A stretch of DNA of 64,000 nucleotides from positions 1 to 64,000 of the forward strand of contig JAGCNL010000028.1 of assembly GCA_017645945.1 (NCBI GenBank), read 5' to 3'. Position numbers and translations under genes: made by a program. Shown here piece after piece: positions 50,328-59,001 of this stretch. A model generated the notes under the pieces. The model did not search any database and was not told the DNA's origin. It worked only from the letters and a program-made list of their open reading frames with translations. This DNA is from Salinivirgaceae bacterium (lineage in GTDB: Bacteria; Bacteroidota; Bacteroidia; Bacteroidales; SZUA-534). Every line of letters starts with the position of its first letter. The first letter of the stretch is position 1.

Positions 50328-52712
50328 ATGAAACAAACTCGCATACCGCTGATTAACGACAATTTCGATTTGTCAATTTTTATGCAGATTCTGCGTAAAG
50401 GCTGGTGGGTGTGTGCGGTGATGCTTTTGCTGTCGGGTACGGCCGCATTCCTCTATATGCGCTACACGCCACCGCTTTACGAGTCGTCGTGCGTGATTCA
50501 AATCAACGAGGAAGACCGCAACGCTAGCATGCTCAACTTTTCGAACCAGTACAACAAGACAGACCTGTCGAAAGTGCTTGAACTGATGCGCTCGAAGGAG
50601 TTTCTGAAGAAGGCTTTGAGCGAGTTGCCGCTCGAGATTTCATATTTCAACGAAGGCACATTCATGTCGTTTGAGATGTACCCTGATGCGCCTTTCAGCA
50701 TTCAGCTGGCATCGCACAACGGCGATTTGTATGGTCGCCCGTTCTACATCGATTTTACTGACTCGCTGACAGCTAAAATCACTTTTAAAAACGCAAAAAA
50801 ATCTGAAGGACAGATAATTAAACTCGATGAGTGGGAGCAGGTGGGCAACACAATGCTCAAGTGTTCGGTGCTCAACCAGAAAGCCATCGATGAGCACGCA
50901 TCGCGCCTTGGCGAGCGCTATTTTGTGATTATCAACAACCCGAACAACATCATCAGCGAGCACAGCCGAAACCTTGAAATCACGCTGCTCAACTCGGCCG
51001 CGCAGACCATCAAGATTACCTATGCCAGCCACAACGCCAACAAAACGTGGCATGTTGTGAACACCATCGCAGAGGAATATCTGAAGTACGATGTCAGGAA
51101 CAAGCGCGAGAGCTCGGCTAACATTCTGGCTTTCATCGACGAACAACTGAAGTCGATATACAGCAGCCTCGACGAGACCGAAAAGCAGATTCAGTCGTTC
51201 AAGAAAGAGAACAAGATTAAGTCGCCAGACGGACCTGCTGTGAGTGCATCGACGCAGAAAATTGAGAGTTTGGAAGAAAAAGTCAGCGAGTTTGACTACG
51301 AACTGCTTGCCATTGAGCAAATTAAGGCAAAGCTTGTGGCTGGCGGCGACATCAACACCTACGAGATGCAGGCCGCGTTGGCAGGGACCAAATCCGCGCA
51401 GACAATGGGCAACATTCTGGCCAATTTGCAGCGCATAATCGACGAACGTCAGCAGCTGCTCAACAGCCTGACAATCGACAACATAAAGGTGAAACAAGTT
51501 GAGAAGCAACTCGACAATCAGATTGCGCTCACCATCGATTTTGTGAGCACGATTCTCACCCGTATGCGAGAGCAACGGACTGAATATCAAGTACAAATCA
51601 GTGAACTTGAGAAATGGCTGTTCAACGAGAAAAACTACGACGAACTTGAATACGCGCGGCTGCAACGGATGTACGATGTGAACCAGACCTACTATAACCA
51701 ACTGATTGACAAGAAGGCAGAGTATCTTATTTCGCAAGCGGGTTACATTTCGCGCAACACAATACTCGAATCGGCCACAACACCTGTTGAGCCAGTATCG
51801 CCAAAGGCGGGCAGCATCTATCCGGTGTTCATTCTGCTTGGCTTGATTATTGGTTGCATCTATCTGATTATCCGCTATTTGGTTTATAATGAGATTACAT
51901 CAGCGAGCATGGTGCAGAACTACACCAAAGCACCAATTCTGGGTGTGATTCCGCAATATGAAAGCCCCGTTGAAGTATCGCAGCTGCTGGTGATGAAGGA
52001 CCCGCATTCGCCTTTCTCTGAAGCATTTAGGTCGATACGGTCGAATCTGCAATTCATATCGCACGGAGCCGAAGCCAACATTCTGACCGTGTCGTCGACC
52101 ATCTCGGGCGAAGGCAAGACGTTTGTGGCCATCAACCTTGCAGGCATCATTGCCACATCGGGCAAAAAAGTGGTTCTGCTCGACCTTGACTTGCGCCGCC
52201 CGCGCATCCATCAGGGTTTCAAAGTTGAGAACCAATGCGGTATCAGCACCATTCTGATTGGCCGAAACAAGATTGAAGATTGCATCCATCACACTGAAAT
52301 TGAGAACTTTGATTTCATTACGGCAGGGCCGATTCCGCCCAATCCGTCGGAATTGGCGGGCAGCAAAGAGATGGACAATCTGGTTGACGAACTTCAGAAA
52401 AAGTACGACATCATCATCATCGACACACCGCCTGTGGGCATTGTGTCGGACGCTGTAGTTAGTTTGCACAGAGCCACTTACCCGATTTATGTGATGAAAG
52501 TGGGCGTGTCGAAACGGCAGTTTATTGAGAACGTGAACCTGCTGCGCACCGAAAAAGGAATGGAATATCTGTCGATAATTTTGAACGGCGCCAACATAAA
52601 AACGCATTCCTACAACGGTTACGGATACGGCTATGGTTACGGATACGGCTATGGCTACGGCGAGACAAAAAAGAAAACAAGGCACTTGTTCGGTGCCAAA
52701 AAATCGGTTTAG
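50328..52712 (+). CDS. wzc: Polysaccharide co-polymerase/tyrosine autokinase (Wzc type)
   Basis: 794 residues. A Wzz domain with two membrane helices (about 27-46 and 510-530) encloses a long coiled-coil periplasmic region with the GNVR-like segment LERVYDVNQTYYNQLIDK-type block near 470. The C-terminal cytoplasmic BY-kinase domain has Walker A SSTISGEGKT, Walker A' LLDLDLRRPRIHQGF and Walker B DIIIIDTPPVGIVSDA. The tail is a run of Gly-Tyr repeats, about nine tyrosines, before KKKTRHLFGAKKSV. It controls chain length and export of the polysaccharide and phosphorylates its tail tyrosines. Confidence 0.93.
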   Translation: MKQTRIPLINDNFDLSIFMQILRKGWWVCAVMLLLSGTAAFLYMRYTPPLYESSCVIQINEEDRNASMLNFSNQYNKTDLSKVLELMRSKEFLKKALSELPLEISYFNEGTFMSFEMYPDAPFSIQLASHNGDLYGRPFYIDFTDSLTAKITFKNAKKSEGQIIKLDEWEQVGNTMLKCSVLNQKAIDEHASRLGERYFVIINNPNNIISEHSRNLEITLLNSAAQTIKITYASHNANKTWHVVNTIAEEYLKYDVRNKRESSANILAFIDEQLKSIYSSLDETEKQIQSFKKENKIKSPDGPAVSASTQKIESLEEKVSEFDYELLAIEQIKAKLVAGGDINTYEMQAALAGTKSAQTMGNILANLQRIIDERQQLLNSLTIDNIKVKQVEKQLDNQIALTIDFVSTILTRMREQRTEYQVQISELEKWLFNEKNYDELEYARLQRMYDVNQTYYNQLIDKKAEYLISQAGYISRNTILESATTPVEPVSPKAGSIYPVFILLGLIIGCIYLIIRYLVYNEITSASMVQNYTKAPILGVIPQYESPVEVSQLLVMKDPHSPFSEAFRSIRSNLQFISHGAEANILTVSSTISGEGKTFVAINLAGIIATSGKKVVLLDLDLRRPRIHQGFKVENQCGISTILIGRNKIEDCIHHTEIENFDFITAGPIPPNPSELAGSKEMDNLVDELQKKYDIIIIDTPPVGIVSDAVVSLHRATYPIYVMKVGVSKRQFIENVNLLRTEKGMEYLSIILNGANIKTHSYNGYGYGYGYGYGYGYGETKKKTRHLFGAKKSV
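52617..52660 (+). repeat. 18-bp coding repeat for the Gly-Tyr tail of Wzc
   Basis: GGTTACGGATACGGCTAT occurs twice in tandem (52617-52634, 52635-52652), followed by a partial third copy (GGCTACGG, 52653-52660). The unit encodes three Gly-Tyr pairs, so slippage would change tyrosine number without shifting the frame. Confidence 0.8.
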
Positions 52713-52718
52713 CGGACT

Positions 52719-53777
52719 ATGACTTTGTATTTTATCATATTTTTTCTGTCGGTTTTTTGTTTGACAATGGGCGTGCACGCTTTTTTCTTGTCGCGTTCGC
52801 AACGTCAAAACATTAAGAAACACAACATTACTGGCGAGCGATGGGCGTCGCAGCGCAAACCGATGCTTGGCGGCGTCGGTTTTTTTGCGGGCTTTGCGAT
52901 AGGTGTCCTGGGATGGATTTTATTTGACTTTCGCTCGTCGCAAACAGTTGACGGACAACTGGTTGCTGGTATTTTAGCCGCCGTTGGCCTGGCGTTTGTT
53001 ATGGGGCTGACTGACGATGTTTTCAACACTTCGCCAATGTTCAAGTTTGCAATGCAGTTTGCCGTGGGCGCGATTTTGATTGTGTGCGGAATCTATATTC
53101 AGATATTTGATAATCAGTGGCTTAATTATGCATTAACGTTGTTTTGGGTTGTCGGCATAATGAACTCGCTCAATATGCTCGACAATATGGATTCCGTCAC
53201 CAACACAATGTGCGTGATTGTGCTTGCGGGCATTCTGGTGATGCTTCTTTCGCCTGTGCGCGATATGTTTTTTGTCCTGCTGATTTTGTCCACACTTGCT
53301 TCAATGATAGCCTTTTACAAGTTTAACTGGCATCCGTCGAAAATGTATATGGGCGACAACGGCTCGCAGTTTTTGGGCGCGTTTATGGCCATAATGAGCA
53401 TCCGCTACCTGTGGAATCCTGCGGCGGCCGAACTGTCGAACCCCGTTTATCCGTTTCTGATTGTCTATCTGGCATTTCTGGTGCCTATTACCGATACCGC
53501 CACCGTCACCATCAACCGCCTGATGCGCGGTCAGTCGCCGTTTGTCGGTGGCACCGACCATACCACGCATCACCTGTCGTACCGCGGCTTGAGCGACCGT
53601 CAGGTGGTTTGTCTGCTGGGCGCCATCAACATTGTTTCGGCGTCGGTGGCAGTGTGGTTCCTGCTGATGCCGCCAAAACAAGCGTGGCCGCTGTGGTTGG
53701 CAGGCTGCGCCGCAGTTGTGGTGTCGGGGTTGCTTTATGCCAACACAAAGGTTACCAAACCCAAACAGAAAAAATAA
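52719..53777 (+). CDS. Undecaprenyl-phosphate glycosyl-1-phosphate transferase (WecA/MraY family)
   Basis: 352 residues with about ten transmembrane helices. Family motifs are SQRKPMLGGVGFF near 46, GLTDDVFNTSP near 88, NSLNMLDNMDSVTN near 147, YMGDNGSQFLGAF near 210 and the histidine loop GGTDHTTHHLSYRG near 275. It transfers a sugar-1-phosphate (GlcNAc or a related sugar) to undecaprenyl phosphate, starting synthesis of the repeat unit. It lies 6 nt after wzc. Confidence 0.9.
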   Translation: MTLYFIIFFLSVFCLTMGVHAFFLSRSQRQNIKKHNITGERWASQRKPMLGGVGFFAGFAIGVLGWILFDFRSSQTVDGQLVAGILAAVGLAFVMGLTDDVFNTSPMFKFAMQFAVGAILIVCGIYIQIFDNQWLNYALTLFWVVGIMNSLNMLDNMDSVTNTMCVIVLAGILVMLLSPVRDMFFVLLILSTLASMIAFYKFNWHPSKMYMGDNGSQFLGAFMAIMSIRYLWNPAAAELSNPVYPFLIVYLAFLVPITDTATVTINRLMRGQSPFVGGTDHTTHHLSYRGLSDRQVVCLLGAINIVSASVAVWFLLMPPKQAWPLWLAGCAAVVVSGLLYANTKVTKPKQKK

Positions 53778-53782
53778 TGTAG

Positions 53783-53802
53783 GGACGCGATTCATCGCGT
53801 CC
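53783..53802. repeat. Short palindrome GGACGCGA-TTCA-TCGCGTCC
   Basis: A perfect 8-bp inverted repeat with a 4-nt loop lies in the 45-nt gap after the WecA-like gene, preceded by TGTAG. It lacks a T-tract, so it is not an intrinsic terminator. This kind of GTAGGGACGCGA palindrome occurs as a dispersed repeat in several phyla (recollection, not checked). Only one copy is in this window. Confidence 0.55.
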
Positions 53803-53822
53803 GTTCGTGCAATTCGCAAATT

Positions 53823-54779
53823 ATGAAAAATCAGATAATTACAATTATAGTTTCAGCGTTGGTTTCGGCCGCCGTGGCGTTTGTCGTGGTGCGGTTTTTC
53901 AATACGCCCAACGAGTTCACCGTCAGTCAGGTTACTGATGCGGTGCCAATGCCTGACAATCTGACTTTTATGGGCGAGACGGTGCCAATCCACAACTTCG
54001 ACACCCGCGAGAGCCTTGACCGCGAGTTGCAGGTGAACCGCCTTTGGCACTCGCAAACCATTCTGATGCTCAAGCGCGCCCACCGCTATTTTCCTGTCAT
54101 TGAGCCGATTCTGAAAGAAAATGACGTTCCCGACGACTTGAAGTACATTGCCGTTATTGAGAGTTCGCTGATGAACGTGGTGTCGCCGTCGGGCGCCAAA
54201 GGATTTTGGCAGTTTCTGGGCGGCACGGCAAAAGATTTCGGCCTTGAAGTGAACGACGAAGTGGATGAGCGCTACAATCTTGAGAAATCGACCATCGCCG
54301 CAATCTCATACTTCAAGCGGATGAAGGACAAGTTCGGCTCGTGGACAATGGCCGCGGCGTCGTACAATATCGGCGGCAACGGCCTGGCAAAATTCGCGGG
54401 GCAGCAAAAGAGTAACAACTACTACGACCTTGTGCTTGGCGAAGAAGCGGGGCGCTACGTTTTCCGCGCCATCGCCATCAAACAGATAATGGAAAATCCT
54501 GAAACATACGGATTTGCAATGCCCAAAGACGAACTCTATCAGCCGATTCCCTACTCGGTTGTGGAAGTTGACAGCACCATTGCCGATATGGCCGACTTCG
54601 CCTTTGAGCACGGCACTAACTACAAGATGCTCAAACTGATGAACCCCTGGCTTCGCAGCACAAAACTCACCAATCCGAAGCGCAAAACGTACTCAATAAA
54701 AATCATCGACCCGAAGTATCGGATTGTTGAAACTGACACGTCGCTGTTCGTAATGCCGCAGGACATTGAACTGAATTAG
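53823..54779 (+). CDS. Lytic transglycosylase (MltD/SLT type)
   Basis: 318 residues. One N-terminal membrane helix (about 4-24) precedes an SLT domain (about 80-215) with catalytic Glu113 in YIAVIESSLMN, SPSGAKGFWQFLGGTA and AAASYNIGGNGLAKF. The last 90 residues resemble a degenerate LysM-like or MltD accessory region (PYSVVEVDSTIADMADFAFEHG). It would cut glycan strands in the periplasm, perhaps opening the wall for the export machinery encoded upstream. Confidence 0.9.
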   Translation: MKNQIITIIVSALVSAAVAFVVVRFFNTPNEFTVSQVTDAVPMPDNLTFMGETVPIHNFDTRESLDRELQVNRLWHSQTILMLKRAHRYFPVIEPILKENDVPDDLKYIAVIESSLMNVVSPSGAKGFWQFLGGTAKDFGLEVNDEVDERYNLEKSTIAAISYFKRMKDKFGSWTMAAASYNIGGNGLAKFAGQQKSNNYYDLVLGEEAGRYVFRAIAIKQIMENPETYGFAMPKDELYQPIPYSVVEVDSTIADMADFAFEHGTNYKMLKLMNPWLRSTKLTNPKRKTYSIKIIDPKYRIVETDTSLFVMPQDIELN

Positions 54780-55034
54780 CCCCGATTTGGCGTCGGCAAC
54801 AGCCAGAAATCAGTCGAAATCTATCGGAATGTATCTTTTAAATCGGTATAACTAACTGATATGCTGAATAATAATCTATTGTGATTTTCTAATCGAAAAA
54901 ACGTTCGGCATTGATAAATAGTAAAAAATACCATTTATATTTGAATGGCTGATTTTCGATGACGAAAGTCGGTTTAAAAAAAACAAACGTTTGCTTTAGC
55001 AGACACAAACACTACTAAACTAAATACTTTTAAA
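54780..55034. promoter_or_regulatory. Regulatory region of the arabinose operon
   Basis: The -7 element TATATTTG lies at 54936-54943. Just downstream is a 20-bp imperfect palindrome, GATTTTCG-ATGA-CGAAAGTC (54951-54970, 7 of 8 bases symmetric), and then a perfect 10-bp palindrome CAAACGTTTG (54984-54993). Their position over the transcription start fits a repressor operator. The leader is about 84 nt. Confidence 0.6.
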
Positions 55035-56207
55035 ATGAAAAAGGTTTTATTTGCATTGAGTGCTCTGGCTATGGTTGCCTGCACTTCGAAACAGCAAGTT
55101 CAACTTCCGCTTGCCGACAAGGCTAAATTTGCGAAAGAAGTTGACGGAAAACAAGTTAGCTTGTTCACCATTAAGAACGATGCAGGCGTGACTGCACAAA
55201 TCACCAACTACGGCGGACGTATTGTCAATCTTTTCGTTCCCGACAAAGACGGTCAGTTTCAGGATGTTGTGATGGGTTTTGACAACCTTGACCAATATCA
55301 GTCATCGGCTGACGGTGTTTATTTCGGCGCACTTATCGGACGTTATGGCAACCGCATCGGTGGTGCATCATTCAAGATTGGCGAAGAGACTTTCAATGTT
55401 GATGCCAACGAGCGTCGCAACTCGCTTCACGGCGGCAAGAAGGGATACTTTGCTGTGGTTTGGGATGGCAAACAACTCAACGACAGCACTTTGGAACTGT
55501 CTTATTTGTCGGCTGACGGCGAAGCTGGATTCCCTGGAAACTTGAATGTTAAGGTTGTCTACACCATCACCAAATGCAACGCCATCAAGATTGAGTACTT
55601 TGCAGAGACTGACAAACCGACTGTTTGCAACCTTACAAACCACTCATTCTTCAACCTTTCGGGCGACGCTTCGACAACAATCAACGACCACGTGCTGATG
55701 ATTAACGCCGACAGCTACACCCCGGTTGACTTCTTCTTGATTCCGACTGGCGAAATCGCATCGCTTGACAACACACCGCTCGACTTCCGCACACCGACTG
55801 CCGTTGGTGCCCGCATCGACAGCGTTCGTGGCGGTTACGACCACAACTACGTTCTTAACGACTCTGCAAAATGCTGCAAGAGCGGTCTGACACTTGCTGC
55901 CACAGTTACAAGCCCTGTTTCTGGCATCACAATGAAGGTGCTGACCAACGAGCCGGGTCTGCAATTCTATGCAGGTAACTTCATCTCTGGCAAAGAGACT
56001 GGCAAATACGGCAAACTTTATCCTCGCCGCGGCGCTCTCTGCCTTGAGACTCAACACTTCCCTGATAGCCCGAACAAAGAGAACTTCCCGTCGGTTGTTC
56101 TGAATCCTGGCGAGAAATATTACAGCGTCTGCGTTTACGCTTTCTGCAACAAAGAGTGCTGTGATAAAGAGAAATGCACAAAGGACGGCTGCGAAAACGA
56201 AAAGTAA
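55035..56207 (+). CDS. galM: Aldose 1-epimerase (mutarotase), lipoprotein form with Cys-rich tail
   Basis: 390 residues. A lipoprotein signal with Cys16 (ALAMVAC) precedes a galactose-mutarotase domain: NYGGRIVNLFVPDKDG near 54, GRYGNRIGGASF near 101, RRNSLHGGKKGYF near 126, NLTNHSFFNLSG near 200 and the glutamate-bearing NEPGLQFYAGNF near 305. It interconverts alpha and beta anomers of arabinose or another sugar on the periplasmic side before uptake. The extreme C-terminus has six cysteines in the last 25 residues (366, 371, 375, 376, 381, 386), an unusual extension. It is first in the arabinose operon, 43 nt before the transporter. Confidence 0.9.
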   Translation: MKKVLFALSALAMVACTSKQQVQLPLADKAKFAKEVDGKQVSLFTIKNDAGVTAQITNYGGRIVNLFVPDKDGQFQDVVMGFDNLDQYQSSADGVYFGALIGRYGNRIGGASFKIGEETFNVDANERRNSLHGGKKGYFAVVWDGKQLNDSTLELSYLSADGEAGFPGNLNVKVVYTITKCNAIKIEYFAETDKPTVCNLTNHSFFNLSGDASTTINDHVLMINADSYTPVDFFLIPTGEIASLDNTPLDFRTPTAVGARIDSVRGGYDHNYVLNDSAKCCKSGLTLAATVTSPVSGITMKVLTNEPGLQFYAGNFISGKETGKYGKLYPRRGALCLETQHFPDSPNKENFPSVVLNPGEKYYSVCVYAFCNKECCDKEKCTKDGCENEK

Positions 56208-56250
56208 ATCAATAATTTACCATACGTAATAATAACAAAATAAAAGTTTT

Positions 56251-58170
56251 ATGAGACAAATTCTAGACAGTCTGGCCAACAACGGTTTCCAAACTATTGA
56301 CTATGTAGTATTCGTTGTCTATTTGGCAATCCTTATTTTCTTGGGATTCTTCCTGTCCCGCAGTAAGGGCGGTAAAGAAAAAGACTCAAAGGACTACTTC
56401 CTTGCAGGTAACACCCTGACATGGTGGGCAGTAGGTGCCTCACTGATTGCCGCAAACATCAGTGCCGAGCAGTTTATCGGAATGTCTGGTACCGCTTTCG
56501 CATCAGGTATAGCAATCGCAGCTTATGAGCTTATGGCGGCAGCCACACTTCTCGTTGTAGGTAAGTTTCTGCTTCCCGTAATGATTGAGAAGAAGATATT
56601 CACTATCCCCCAGTTTCTTCGTGAGCGTTACAACTCGGGTACTGGTCTTGCATTCTCAATCTTCTGGTTGTTCCTCTATGTATTCGTAAACTTGACATCG
56701 GTTGCATGGCTGGGTGCTCTGGCCATTGAGCAGATCCTGGGTCTGCGCGGATGTGCCATTCTCATCGGTTCAACCGAGATCCCCGTACGTCTTGTCATCA
56801 TTCTAGCCCTCTATCTGATTGCCGGTATCTATTCAATTTATGGTGGTCTGTCATCAGTTGCATGGACCGATGTTATGCAGGTTACATTCTTGGTGGGCGG
56901 CGGTCTTATAACCGCTTATGCCGCTCTTGATGTTATCGCCGACAATTTGGGTCTTCAGGGTGGTGCAATAGCCGCACTTGGAGAGGTTTATCATAAACTG
57001 AAAGCAGTACCAGGTGACTCTCACTTCAATCTGGTCGTAAACCAGGCCAAGACTCCAGATGCATACTTTGACATTCCAGGTATAGCCGTTATCGTTGGTG
57101 CCCTATGGCTGACCAACCTAGGTTATTGGGGCTTCAACCAGTACATTATCCAGAAGGGTCTTGCTGCTAAGAGCCTTGACGAGGCCAAAAAAGGTATGGT
57201 ATTTGCAGCATTCCTCAAGATTTTGATCCCGTTCATAGTATGTATCCCTGGTGTATGTGCATTCTATATCAAGACGCAACAGCCTGAGATGTTCGCACAG
57301 CTGGCTGGCGGTATCACCGTATCTGACGATGCTTATCCTTTCCTGATCCGCAACTTTACTCCAGTATTCATCAAGGGTCTGTCATTTGCGGCTCTGTCAG
57401 CAGCCGTTATCTCATCATTGGCTTCAATGTTCAACTCAACATCAACCATCTTCACAATGGATATATACAAGCAGTACTTCAAGAAGGATGCTTCTGAGAA
57501 GAACCTTGTAAACGTAGGCCGTATTACATCTGTATGCGCCCTGGTTATCGCTCTCTGCAGCGTATATCCTATCCTTGGAAGTATGGACCAGGCATTCCAG
57601 TTCATCCAGGAGTACTCGGGTTTCGTATATCCCGGTATCGTAGTCATCTTCGGCCTGGGTCTGCTTTGGAAGCGCGCTTCAGGCCCTGCAGCCGTTGTAG
57701 CCGCTATCGGTACATTCGTATTCTCAATTGCATTCAAGTTCCTCATGCCGAACACTCCGTTCATGTTCCGTATGGGCTATGTGTTCATGGTTCTGGTTGC
57801 AATCTTTATCCCGATGTCTATCTTCAACAAGAGCAGAATCGTTGAGGCTGAAAAACTTGACCAGCACACTATCGACGCTCAGATGAGGTGGTCACAGATC
57901 CTCTTTATCTGCGCTGCTGTATGCCTGATTACAGCCATCGTCGGCGTAATCAACCCGGTTCTGCGCGGTTGGGGATTCGAGGCTATGTTCTTCCTTGCAG
58001 CTATACTTGCCGTTTTAGGTTTCTATCTGCGTTCAAATGCCAAGGACAAGGTTCAGGATGCCAAGGCTGTTGGTACAGACCTTGAACTGTTCCACACCGA
58101 CAAAGTGTTCAACATTGGTGCTTTGGCAGTGATAGCAATTCTGGCTGTTCTCTACATTGCATTGTGGTAA
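56251..58170 (+). CDS. Sodium/sugar symporter (SGLT family), probable arabinose transporter
   Basis: 639 residues with about fourteen to fifteen transmembrane helices. SSS/SGLT motifs are GNTLTWWAVGASLIAANISAE near 54, the TM6 region GLSSVAWTDVMQVTFLVGGG near 205, and AALSAAVISSLASMFNSTSTI near 385 with the Na2-site serines. Its place between galM and araD makes L-arabinose the likely substrate. Serine is almost always TCA or TCT and GTA is common, while neighbours favour TCG and GTG/GTT, suggesting a different origin. A terminator-like hairpin follows at 58200. Confidence 0.9.
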   Translation: MRQILDSLANNGFQTIDYVVFVVYLAILIFLGFFLSRSKGGKEKDSKDYFLAGNTLTWWAVGASLIAANISAEQFIGMSGTAFASGIAIAAYELMAAATLLVVGKFLLPVMIEKKIFTIPQFLRERYNSGTGLAFSIFWLFLYVFVNLTSVAWLGALAIEQILGLRGCAILIGSTEIPVRLVIILALYLIAGIYSIYGGLSSVAWTDVMQVTFLVGGGLITAYAALDVIADNLGLQGGAIAALGEVYHKLKAVPGDSHFNLVVNQAKTPDAYFDIPGIAVIVGALWLTNLGYWGFNQYIIQKGLAAKSLDEAKKGMVFAAFLKILIPFIVCIPGVCAFYIKTQQPEMFAQLAGGITVSDDAYPFLIRNFTPVFIKGLSFAALSAAVISSLASMFNSTSTIFTMDIYKQYFKKDASEKNLVNVGRITSVCALVIALCSVYPILGSMDQAFQFIQEYSGFVYPGIVVIFGLGLLWKRASGPAAVVAAIGTFVFSIAFKFLMPNTPFMFRMGYVFMVLVAIFIPMSIFNKSRIVEAEKLDQHTIDAQMRWSQILFICAAVCLITAIVGVINPVLRGWGFEAMFFLAAILAVLGFYLRSNAKDKVQDAKAVGTDLELFHTDKVFNIGALAVIAILAVLYIALW

Positions 58171-58199
58171 AACATTTTGCAAATTGTTGAATAATGTTG

Positions 58200-58243
58200 A
58201 CTGCTGTTTTCGATTGTTGAACTATCGGGAACAGCAGTTTTTT
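58200..58243 (+). terminator. Terminator-like hairpin between the symporter and araD
   Basis: A 15-bp stem (58200-58214 with 58224-58238, two G-U pairs) and 9-nt loop, followed by six T. It is inside the arabinose operon, so it may attenuate the downstream genes. Confidence 0.75.
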
Positions 58244-58256
58244 AAAATAGTGAGTT

Positions 58257-58967
58257 ATGTTAGAAGAATTAAAAGAAAAAGTTTTTCGGGCCAATCTCGA
58301 CCTTGTTAAACAGGGGCTTGTAATTTTCACCTGGGGCAATGTCTCGGGCATCGACCGCGAAAAAGGACTGGTAGTCATCAAACCTTCGGGCGTGTCGTAT
58401 GACGAAATGAAGGCTTCGGATATGGTTGTTGTTGATTTGCAATCGGGCAAGGTTGTCGAAGGCGACCTCAATCCGTCGAGTGACACACCGACGCATCTGG
58501 CTCTCTACAAGGCTTTCCCGAATATCAAGGGCGTTGTGCACACCCACTCAACCTATGCCACAGCGTTTGCGCAGGCAGGAAAGGACATCCCGAATATCGG
58601 CACCACTCACGCCGACTATTTCTACAAGGATATTCCCTGCACCCGCGATATGACAAAGGCTGAAGTTGAAGGTCAGTACGAGTTGGAGACTGGCAACGTT
58701 ATTGTCGATGAGTTTTTGAATATCAGAAAGATAAATCCCGACCACACGCCTGGCGTTCTGGTCAAAAATCACGGTCCGTTCTCGTGGGGCACATCGCCCG
58801 ACAACGCTGTCTACAACGCAAAAGTTATGGAACAGTGCGCTAAAATGGCGTTTGTGGCGTTCAGTGTCAATCCAAATCTGACAATGAATCCCCTGCTCAT
58901 CGAAAAGCATTATAGCCGCAAACACGGACCAAACGCTTACTACGGACAAAAAGGACAAAAACACTAA
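58257..58967 (+). CDS. araD: L-ribulose-5-phosphate 4-epimerase
   Basis: 236 residues, class II aldolase fold. [12 protein letters not shown] near 24, [10 protein letters not shown] near 42, [14 protein letters not shown] near 74 and the zinc ligands in [13 protein letters not shown] near 94 and GTTHADYFY near 115. It converts L-ribulose-5-phosphate to D-xylulose-5-phosphate, the last step of the arabinose pathway. 34 nt before araA. Confidence 0.94.
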   Translation: MLEELKEKVFRANLDLVKQGLVIFTWGNVSGIDREKGLVVIKPSGVSYDEMKASDMVVVDLQSGKVVEGDLNPSSDTPTHLALYKAFPNIKGVVHTHSTYATAFAQAGKDIPNIGTTHADYFYKDIPCTRDMTKAEVEGQYELETGNVIVDEFLNIRKINPDHTPGVLVKNHGPFSWGTSPDNAVYNAKVMEQCAKMAFVAFSVNPNLTMNPLLIEKHYSRKHGPNAYYGQKGQKH

Positions 58968-59001
58968 TTATCACATTAATAAATCACTAAAAAATAGAAT
59001 T

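Noticed and set aside
52600..52665. Tandem repeats considered as a CRISPR or minisatellite
   Set aside because: The repeat is in frame at the 3' end of wzc and encodes Gly-Tyr pairs; no spacers or cas genes exist.
50640..52823. Long minus-strand frames (365 and 307 codons) inside wzc
   Set aside because: Antisense to clear Walker and Wzz motifs; amino-acid composition is that of complementary-strand shadows.
55981..56207. Cys-rich end of galM considered a separate frameshifted gene
   Set aside because: The frame is continuous from the mutarotase domain to the stop codon with no sign of a shift.
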